Assembly: GCA_902803185.1 (NCBI GenBank)
Contig: CADCOV010000193.1
Span: 1-6,132, forward strand
Reading direction: 5' to 3'
Length of the DNA: 6,132 nucleotides
From: an uncultured Eubacteriales bacterium
Lineage (GTDB): Bacteria; Bacillota; Clostridia; Peptostreptococcales; Anaerovoracaceae
A model generated the notes under the pieces. It saw nothing but the letters and a program-made list of their open reading frames with translations, did not search any database and was not told where the DNA came from. Made by a program: the position numbers and the translations under genes. Each line of letters begins with the position of its first letter. Position 1 is the stretch's first letter. This document shows positions 1 through 4,405 of this stretch, in pieces.

Positions 1-209
1 ACCAGCGCCACCCGGAGCCGTTCTACGCGGCCCTCGAGGAGGAGATGCTCGAGAAGATCAACGAACTCGGCATCGGCCCGCAGGGCTTCGGCGGCAGGAC
101 CACCGCCCTGGGCGTCAACATCGAGAAGGCGCCGACCCACATCGCGGGGCTTCCGGTCGCCGTGAACATCAGCTGCCATGTGACGAGACATAAGACGGAG
201 GTGATCTGA
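1..209 (+). CDS. Fumarate hydratase / tartrate dehydratase class I, alpha subunit (3' end only)
   Basis: The last 68 codons of a gene that begins before the window, ending in TGA at 207-209. The product is the alpha (N-terminal-domain) subunit of a two-subunit class I [4Fe-4S] hydro-lyase, which interconverts fumarate and malate in the cytoplasm. The visible part carries the family signature GIGPQGFGG-TTA (visible residues 24-35), then AP-H-IAGLPVAVN and SCHVTRHK near the end. In the single-chain Leishmania class I fumarase, a catalytic histidine and the third cluster cysteine lie 12 residues apart. Here visible His46 (codon 138-140) and Cys58 (174-176) have that spacing, so Cys58 is probably a cluster ligand. 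The stop overlaps the next gene's ATG by one base, which fits co-translation with its partner subunit. Tartrate dehydratase (TtdA) cannot be excluded by sequence alone, so no symbol is given. Confidence 0.93.
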   Translation, partial: QRHPEPFYAALEEEMLEKINELGIGPQGFGGRTTALGVNIEKAPTHIAGLPVAVNISCHVTRHKTEVI

Positions 210-763
210 TGGCGATCCGCATCCATACGCCCCTCACCCCTGAGGAGGCCAGAAAGCTGAAGTCCGGTGACAGCGTCCTGCTGACCGGCACCATCTACAC
301 CGCCCGGGACGCCGCCCACAAGCGGCTCTGCGAGCTGGTCGCGAAGGGCGAGCCTCTGCCGTTCCCGGTGGAGAACGCCATCATCTACTTCGTGGGACCT
401 TCCCCGACCATGCCGGGCCAGGTGATCGGTTCCTGCGGCCCTACCACCTCCTACCGGATGGACGCCTACAGCCCGACCCTGATCCGCTGCGGTCTCACGG
501 GCATGATCGGCAAAGGCCGCCGCGGCCCTGAGGTCATCGAGGCCATGAAGGAATGCGGCGCGGTCTACTTCGGCGCCATCGGCGGCGCCGCCGCCCTCAT
601 GGCGGAATGCGTCACCGGCGTGGAGCTGGTCGCCTACCCGGATCTGGAATCGGAGGCGATCCGCCGCCTGGAAGTCGTGGACATGCCGCTGACGGTGGTC
701 ATCGACGCCGAGGGCAACAATCTGTATGAAACGGGGCCTGCCGCCTATCTGGCAGGAAAATAG
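209..763 (+). CDS. Fumarate hydratase / tartrate dehydratase class I, beta subunit
   Basis: A complete 184-residue protein of typical length for the separate beta subunit (FumA C-terminus/TtdB family). It completes the active site of the hydro-lyase begun by the upstream gene. Visible motifs are GTIYTARDAAHKR (27-39, with the substrate-binding Arg33), GPTTSYRMD (77-85) and GMIGKG (98-103, with Lys102). Thr79 and Arg83 have the same four-residue spacing as the catalytic Thr467 and Arg471 of Leishmania class I fumarase. The ATG at 209 overlaps the alpha-subunit TGA, and a strong GGAGGTGA site at 197-204 lies inside the alpha gene. Both subunits should therefore be made together. Fumarase is preferred over L-tartrate dehydratase because fumarase is the commoner role in anaerobic Firmicutes, but the two are not separable here. 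Confidence 0.94.
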   Translation: MAIRIHTPLTPEEARKLKSGDSVLLTGTIYTARDAAHKRLCELVAKGEPLPFPVENAIIYFVGPSPTMPGQVIGSCGPTTSYRMDAYSPTLIRCGLTGMIGKGRRGPEVIEAMKECGAVYFGAIGGAAALMAECVTGVELVAYPDLESEAIRRLEVVDMPLTVVIDAEGNNLYETGPAAYLAGK

Positions 764-765
764 AA

Positions 766-1779
766 ATGGCAAAGGGTTCCAACCAGAAACTGAAAATGCT
801 CTACCTGGTGAAGATCTTCACCGAGGAGACGGACGAGGACCACGGCCTCACGATGAAGGAGATCATCGATAAGCTTTCCGCCTGCGGCGTCTCCGCCGAC
901 CGCAAGACCCTCTACCAGGACTTCGAGGAGCTGGCTTTGTTCGGCTTTGATATCGTGAGCGACCGGATCGGCCGCGACACCCTCTACAGCCTGGCCTCCC
1001 GGGAGTTCGAACTGCCGGAGCTCAAGCTGCTGGTGGACGCGGTCCAGGGCTCCCGGTTCATCACCGAGAAGAAGTCCAACGAGCTCATCGGCAAGCTCGA
1101 GCGCCTTGCCAGCCGCCACCAGGCCCGCTATCTGCAGCGGCAGGTGGTGACCGGCGGCCGGATCAAGACCATGAACGAGTCCATCTACTACCTGGTGGAC
1201 GATATCCACAGCGCCATCGCCGGCGACGCGAAGATCCGCTTCCGCTACTTCCAGTGGAACGAGAAGAAGGAGCAGGTCCTCCGCCGGAACGGCGCCTGGT
1301 ACGAGGTCAGCCCCTGGGCCCTCACCTGGGACGAACAAAACTATTACATGGTGGCCTTTGACGCCGCTGAAGGGATGATCAAACACTACCGGGTGGACAA
1401 GATGAAGGACCTTGCGATCCTGGAGGAGCGCCGCGAGGGCCGGGAGCAGTTCAAGAGCTTCGACCTCCCCCGCTACTCCGCCCGCCTCTTCGGCATGTTC
1501 GGCGGCGAGGAGGTCAAGGTGACCCTCCGGGTCCAGAACACCATGGCCGGCGTCATCATCGACCGCTTCGGCAAGGATCTGATCTTCATCCCGGACGGGC
1601 CGGATCACTTCCTGGTCCACGTGGACGTGGCTTTGAGCCGCCAGTTCCTGGGCTGGATCATCGCCCTGGGTGACGGCGTCGCCCTGACGGGCCCACCCGC
1701 CGTCCTCGCCCGCATGCGGGAGGAGATCGCCCGCCTCGCCCGCCAATACCCGGACGCAAATGAGAAAGGAGGATCCTGA
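766..1779 (+). CDS. WYL-domain transcriptional regulator (HTH-WYL-WCX)
   Basis: A 337-residue cytoplasmic DNA-binding regulator. Residues about 6-65 form a DeoR-type winged helix-turn-helix, with the likely recognition helix at 44-56 (ADRKTLYQDFEEL). The WYL domain spans about 145-220 and contains SPWALTWDEQNYYMVAFD and the ligand-contacting HYRVDKM (207-213). The eponymous Trp-Tyr-Leu is Tyr-Tyr-Met here (193-195), a conservative variant. The C-terminal WCX extension (about 235-325) ends with QFLGWIIALGDGVALTGP, typical of the family. WYL proteins sense nucleic acid or nucleotide-type ligands in several studied cases; the ligand here is unknown. The start is 2 bases after the fumarase stop, with AGGA at 754-757 as a modest ribosome site. 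Co-transcription with fumarase and the following gene is likely. Whether it regulates its own operon cannot be told. Confidence 0.9.
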   Translation: MAKGSNQKLKMLYLVKIFTEETDEDHGLTMKEIIDKLSACGVSADRKTLYQDFEELALFGFDIVSDRIGRDTLYSLASREFELPELKLLVDAVQGSRFITEKKSNELIGKLERLASRHQARYLQRQVVTGGRIKTMNESIYYLVDDIHSAIAGDAKIRFRYFQWNEKKEQVLRRNGAWYEVSPWALTWDEQNYYMVAFDAAEGMIKHYRVDKMKDLAILEERREGREQFKSFDLPRYSARLFGMFGGEEVKVTLRVQNTMAGVIIDRFGKDLIFIPDGPDHFLVHVDVALSRQFLGWIIALGDGVALTGPPAVLARMREEIARLARQYPDANEKGGS

Positions 1780-2834
1780 TGGATCAATACATCTTCTACT
1801 ATGTCCTGCCGGAAGGCGGCAAAAAGACCTATCCGTACCTGGCGGATTTCCCGTGCTCCGTGGGCGACCAGGTGGAGATTCCATTCGGCCGCGGCAACAA
1901 ACCGGTCAGCGGCGAAGTGAAGGACATCTTCCGCTGCCTGGAATGCGACGCCCCGGTCCCGGTGGACAAGGCCCGCCGGATCATCCGGAACCTCTCCGCC
2001 CCGGAAACGCCTGAGCTGCCGGAGGACGAAACCCCTGCCCCGGTGCAGAAGCCTGCCCCTGCCGCCCCGAAGGCCTCCCCGTTCGTGGTCCTGGACAGCG
2101 ACCCGGCCAACAATGAGGTCATCGCCCAGGCAGAGCAGCTCATCGCCGCCAAAGACCCGCAGGCCATCTTCGAGTGGGCCATGGATCATCTGGACGCGGA
2201 GTCCGACGTGATCTTAGACGAGGTCACGAAAGCCCTCCAGGCCGCTTCCGAGCTGGGCCACACCCAGGCCATGCTGACCTTGGGCGACATGTTCCTCACC
2301 GGCTTTTCCACCGAGGTGAACGTGGAAGCCGCCCTGGAGCTCTACAAGATCGCCGCCGGCAAGGGCGAGATCGCCGCCTTCACCCGCCTTGGCACCCTCT
2401 ACCTGGACGGCATCGAGGTGGACGCGGACTTCTCCGTCGCCTACGACTACTTCAGCCTGGGCGTCCTGCTGGGAGACGATCCGGAGTGCCTCTACCGGCT
2501 GGGCGACATGTACCGGGAAGGCAAGCACGTGGACACCAACGAGACCTTCGCCTTCCGCCTCTACGTCAGGGCCCTGAACGTGGCCAGGTCCAAGGAGGAC
2601 TACCGGGACACCATGCCGTTCATCCTCTTCCGCCTGGGGAACGGCCTCCTGCAGCAGGCCCAGGACCTCCAGGACGTCAGGCAGGCCCACAACATGCTCT
2701 GCGACGCCCTCTCCGGCTTCTACGAGCAGCTGGGGCTCCGGGACGACATCCCGGACCACCTGGCCGGCACCAAAAAGCTCATCGACCGGGCCGAGAAGAT
2801 CATCGAAAAGGCCGTGGACGGCGGCGAAAATTGA
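1779..2834 (+). CDS. Sel1-repeat (TPR-like) protein with PriA-like N-terminal domain
   Basis: A 351-residue protein with no signal peptide or membrane segment, so probably cytoplasmic. Residues 3-55 (YYVLPEGGKKTYPY, then VGDQVEIPFGRGN and GEVKDI) resemble the small beta domain at the N-terminus of the primosomal helicase PriA, which has the same 'tyrosine-rich strand, GxxVxVPFG, GxV' order. No helicase follows. A Pro/Ala-rich linker runs about 74-100. Sel1-type helical repeats follow at about 162-197, 198-233 and 235-270, marked by LGDMFLTG, LGTLYLDG and LGDMYREG. The tail from 280 is also helical. Sel1 proteins usually act as protein-interaction scaffolds; the partner is unknown. The ATG overlaps the regulator's TGA (TGATG), with a consensus AGGAGG at 1767-1772 six bases upstream, so translation is coupled. 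It is the last gene before the terminator at 2848. The repeat call is fairly sure; the PriA-like assignment is by eye. Confidence 0.85.
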   Translation: MDQYIFYYVLPEGGKKTYPYLADFPCSVGDQVEIPFGRGNKPVSGEVKDIFRCLECDAPVPVDKARRIIRNLSAPETPELPEDETPAPVQKPAPAAPKASPFVVLDSDPANNEVIAQAEQLIAAKDPQAIFEWAMDHLDAESDVILDEVTKALQAASELGHTQAMLTLGDMFLTGFSTEVNVEAALELYKIAAGKGEIAAFTRLGTLYLDGIEVDADFSVAYDYFSLGVLLGDDPECLYRLGDMYREGKHVDTNETFAFRLYVRALNVARSKEDYRDTMPFILFRLGNGLLQQAQDLQDVRQAHNMLCDALSGFYEQLGLRDDIPDHLAGTKKLIDRAEKIIEKAVDGGEN

Positions 2835-2847
2835 ACAAGTACAGCGG

Positions 2848-2876
2848 GAGCTGATCCTTCGGGGTCAGCTCTTTTT
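2848..2876 (+). terminator. Rho-independent terminator with UUCG tetraloop
   Basis: A 10-bp stem (2848-2857 with 2862-2871, one G-U wobble at 2855/2864) closed by a cUUCGg tetraloop, an exceptionally stable RNA loop, and followed by TTTTT at 2872-2876. It lies 14 bases after the Sel1 gene stop and should end the fumarase-WYL-Sel1 transcript. Confidence 0.93.
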
Positions 2877-2895
2877 CGTTGGGGTCGGTGTGCGC

Positions 2896-2918
2896 CGCAG
2901 AGCGGAGGCGGTTCTGCG
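2896..2918. repeat. Short hairpin, possible degenerate relic of the 68-bp element
   Basis: CGCAGAGCGG at 2896-2905 exactly matches bases 5-14 of elements 1 and 2. CGCAGA (2896-2901) can pair with TCTGCG (2913-2918). The remainder of the element is missing, so this may be an internally deleted copy or chance similarity in GC-rich DNA. Confidence 0.3.
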
Positions 2919-2935
2919 CTTCCCAGCGGCGGGGC

Positions 2936-3003
2936 TTGTCGCAGAGCGGCGAATAATCGCGATTTGATACAACAAATGAAGCTGGAACGCGATCCTGCGA
3001 CAA
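2936..3003. repeat. 68-bp intergenic inverted-repeat element, copy 1
   Basis: It begins TTGTCGCAG (2936-2944) and ends with the perfect complement CTGCGACAA (2995-3003). Centrally, ATTTG (2962-2966) and CAAAT (2973-2977) flank a 6-base loop, with 17 bases between the inner and outer arms on each side. It matches copy 2 at 56 of 68 positions. Uniquely in this copy, TCGCG at 2957-2961 can also pair with CGCGA at 2988-2992. The strand is not determinable because the element is near-symmetric. Confidence 0.88.
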
Positions 3004-3028
3004 ATGACAGGTGCGAGGTGCCGCCAAC

Positions 3029-3096
3029 TTGTCGCAGAGCGGCGAAAAACTATGATTTGAGATAACAAATGAGGGTAAAATGCGATCCTGCGACAA
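3029..3096. repeat. 68-bp intergenic inverted-repeat element, copy 2
   Basis: Same length and layout as copy 1, with perfect 9-bp ends TTGTCGCAG (3029-3037) and CTGCGACAA (3088-3096), and a central ATTTG-AGATAA-CAAAT (3055-3070). It is separated from copy 1 by 25 unrelated bases (3004-3028). It matches copy 3 at 53 of 68 positions, with most differences in bases 10-26; the right half is much better conserved. Confidence 0.88.
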
Positions 3097-3120
3097 ATCC
3101 CTGGTGCGGCCGCGGGCGAT

Positions 3121-3188
3121 TTGTCGCAGAATGCAAGAAAGGCGTAATTTGAGATAACAAATGAGGCTGGAATGCGATCTTGCGACAA
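3121..3188. repeat. 68-bp intergenic inverted-repeat element, copy 3
   Basis: It starts TTGTCGCAG (3121-3129) and ends TTGCGACAA (3180-3188), so the innermost pair of the terminal stem becomes G-T. The central ATTTG-AGATAA-CAAAT (3147-3162) is identical to copy 2. It lies 24 bases after copy 2. It is the most divergent copy: bases 10-26 are nearly unrelated to the others. It ends 17 bases before the A-tract (3206-3211) of the facing terminator. Confidence 0.87.
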
Positions 3189-3205
3189 GTGATGGGGTGC
3201 CCCAC

Positions 3206-3240
3206 AAAAAAGGCCGCCTCGGACACTCGCCGAGACGGCC
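3206..3240 (-). terminator. Rho-independent terminator of the homoserine dehydrogenase gene
   Basis: Read on the minus strand, an 11-bp stem (3240-3230 with 3222-3212, one G-U wobble) and a 7-base loop are followed by a run of six T (3211-3206). The stem starts 24 bases after the stop codon at 3265-3267. There is no T-run on the plus-strand side, so it is directional. Confidence 0.93.
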
Positions 3241-3264
3241 CTCATAGCTCTATTTACTTTCCCC

Positions 3265-4302
3265 TTACTGCCAGCCGGCCTCCCTCAGCACACGGCAGAC
3301 GTCGATGAAGACGCCGTAGCCGGTGACCGGGGTCTCCGTGCCGTACTGGAGGGTCGTGATCGGCCCCAGATACTCGGTGTCGATGGTGAGCGCCGCGAAC
3401 ACGCCCTCACTGCAGAACGGATCGGTCTCCGGGACCTCCGTCGGCTGGACGGAGCCCACCGGCTTGCCGTCCACCAGCTTGCCCTTACAGATCAGCTTGA
3501 TCTTGTTTCCCCGGGCTTTGGCGGCGGCGATGTCCTCCGGCGTCACGTCCTCGATGCCTTTGATCGAGATGTCGGCAGGCGTCATGCCGGCGTCCATCAG
3601 CACGTTCATCAAAGCCGTCAGCTTTGCCGCGGCATCGTAGCCTTTGATGTCGTTGGACGGGTCCGCCTCCATGAATCCGCCCCGGCGGCCCTCTTCATAG
3701 ATGGCCTCTTTGTCCAAGCCGTCCTCCATGCGGCGCAGCACGTAGTTGGAGGTGGCGTTCAGGATCGCGCGGATCTCCCGGACCTCGCAGTAGCGCAGGC
3801 TGTGGTAGGCCATGTCAAAGATCGGGATGCCCGCCATGACCGTGGTCTCGTAGAAGAAGCAGACGCCCCGCTCCTTCGCCAGGTCTCTGAGATAGCGGTA
3901 AGCGTAGGCCATCGGGCCTTTGTTGGCGGTGATCGCGTGCTTGCCCCTCTTCATGGCGTGCTCCAAGTGGCTGATCGCCGGCTGGCCGTCGGTGAAGTTG
4001 ATCGGGGTCAGCTCCAGGACCGCGTCGTACTCCGCCTGGTCCACGATCTCCATGGTCGAGAGGTTGCTGTAGGCCGGGTGCGTCACGTCGAAGTGGCCGT
4101 CCCGCTCCACCGTCTCCATCGCCCAGACGAGGTCGATGCCCTTAGGATCGATCAAAGCCCCCCTGCTCCCCGTCGCGATGGCGGTCACCTGCACATCAAA
4201 ACCGGTCTCCTCCAGGATCGCCTGGTGCTGCTCCAGCAGGATCTTCGCGAATGCCTTGCCCGCGATGCCGAATCCCAGCATCGCCACCGAAAACTGTCTC
4301 AT
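3265..4302 (-). CDS. hom: Homoserine dehydrogenase, short form without ACT domain
   Basis: A 345-residue NAD(P)-dependent enzyme that reduces aspartate semialdehyde to homoserine, the branch step toward threonine and methionine. The Rossmann motif is at the N-terminus (G10-F-G12-I-A-G15). ITANKGP (124-130) carries the substrate-site Lys128. The family block FMEADPSNDIKGYDAAAK (210-227) gives Glu212, Asp223 and Lys227, with the same spacing as Glu208, Asp219 and Lys223 of the yeast enzyme. LNATSNYVLRRMEDG (181-195) is also typical. The chain ends soon after the catalytic fold, so the C-terminal ACT domain that mediates threonine feedback in many homologues is absent. The frame is open upstream to 4533, but the ATG at 4302 is chosen because AGGAGG lies 5 bases before it and the Rossmann strand starts there. 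It appears to be the last gene of its transcript. Confidence 0.93.
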   Translation of the reverse strand: MRQFSVAMLGFGIAGKAFAKILLEQHQAILEETGFDVQVTAIATGSRGALIDPKGIDLVWAMETVERDGHFDVTHPAYSNLSTMEIVDQAEYDAVLELTPINFTDGQPAISHLEHAMKRGKHAITANKGPMAYAYRYLRDLAKERGVCFFYETTVMAGIPIFDMAYHSLRYCEVREIRAILNATSNYVLRRMEDGLDKEAIYEEGRRGGFMEADPSNDIKGYDAAAKLTALMNVLMDAGMTPADISIKGIEDVTPEDIAAAKARGNKIKLICKGKLVDGKPVGSVQPTEVPETDPFCSEGVFAALTIDTEYLGPITTLQYGTETPVTGYGVFIDVCRVLREAGWQ

Positions 4303-4307
4303 GTCTG

Positions 4308-4313
4308 CCTCCT
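4308..4313 (-). promoter_or_regulatory. Ribosome binding site fixing the homoserine dehydrogenase start
   Basis: The minus strand reads AGGAGG 5 bases before ATG 4302-4300, a consensus Shine-Dalgarno. It decides against a longer form starting at 4533, which would overlap the neighbouring gene by about 43 codons and add 77 residues of non-homologous, Arg-rich sequence. Confidence 0.85.
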
Positions 4314-4360
4314 GTCCGCGCGCCGGATCCCCTGCGCGCCTCTTCATTCCTGTTCTCAAG

Positions 4361-4381
4361 GTATCACAGATCGACTGATAC
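4361..4381. promoter_or_regulatory. Inverted repeat upstream of homoserine dehydrogenase, possible operator
   Basis: Perfect 6-bp arms GTATCA (4361-4366) and TGATAC (4376-4381) are separated by 9 bases, in the 103-bp gap between the upstream gene's stop and the homoserine dehydrogenase start. There is no T-run after it on the minus strand, so it is not a standard terminator. It could be a regulator-binding site or a leader hairpin. A TTGCCG lies next to it on the minus strand (4386-4381), but no -10 hexamer at proper spacing could be identified. Confidence 0.35.
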
Positions 4382-4405
4382 GGCAAGCCTGGCAGCAAGA
4401 CCCGC

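Larger units (their letters stand above)
2835..3264. other. Convergent intergenic region holding a three-copy repeat array
   Basis: About 430 bases between two converging transcription units. In order it holds the plus-strand terminator (2848-2876), a short hairpin resembling a repeat remnant (2896-2918), three 68-bp elements (starting at 2936, 3029 and 3121), and the minus-strand terminator of homoserine dehydrogenase (3206-3240). No credible gene is present. Long open frames on the minus strand cross the array, but the copies are read in different frames (spacing 93 then 92 bases) and no ribosome site was seen for them. Confidence 0.8.

Noticed and set aside
745..1884. Long antisense open frames opposite the WYL, fumarase and Sel1 genes
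   Set aside because: These are shadows of GC-rich coding sequence on the other strand, with Ala/Leu/Gly/His-rich low-information translations and no recognisable domains.
2936..3188. CRISPR array
   Set aside because: The 68-bp units are too long and too divergent from one another, there are only three, each is itself a long palindrome, and no cas gene is present.
2936..3188. Integron attC sites
   Set aside because: Length and overall palindromy fit loosely, but the ends lack the RYYYAAC/GTTRRRY core sites and no gene cassettes lie between the copies.
2800..3245. Minus-strand open frames of about 126-135 codons with a repeating Ser-Gln-Asp-Arg or Cys-Arg-Arg pattern
   Set aside because: They are translations of the 68-bp elements. 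The 93- then 92-base spacing puts copy 3 in a different frame from copies 1 and 2, the frames run across both terminators, and no ribosome site supports them.
4303..4405. Riboswitch or T-box leader before homoserine dehydrogenase
   Set aside because: Only 103 bases are available, with no terminator-antiterminator pair and no T-box core sequence seen.
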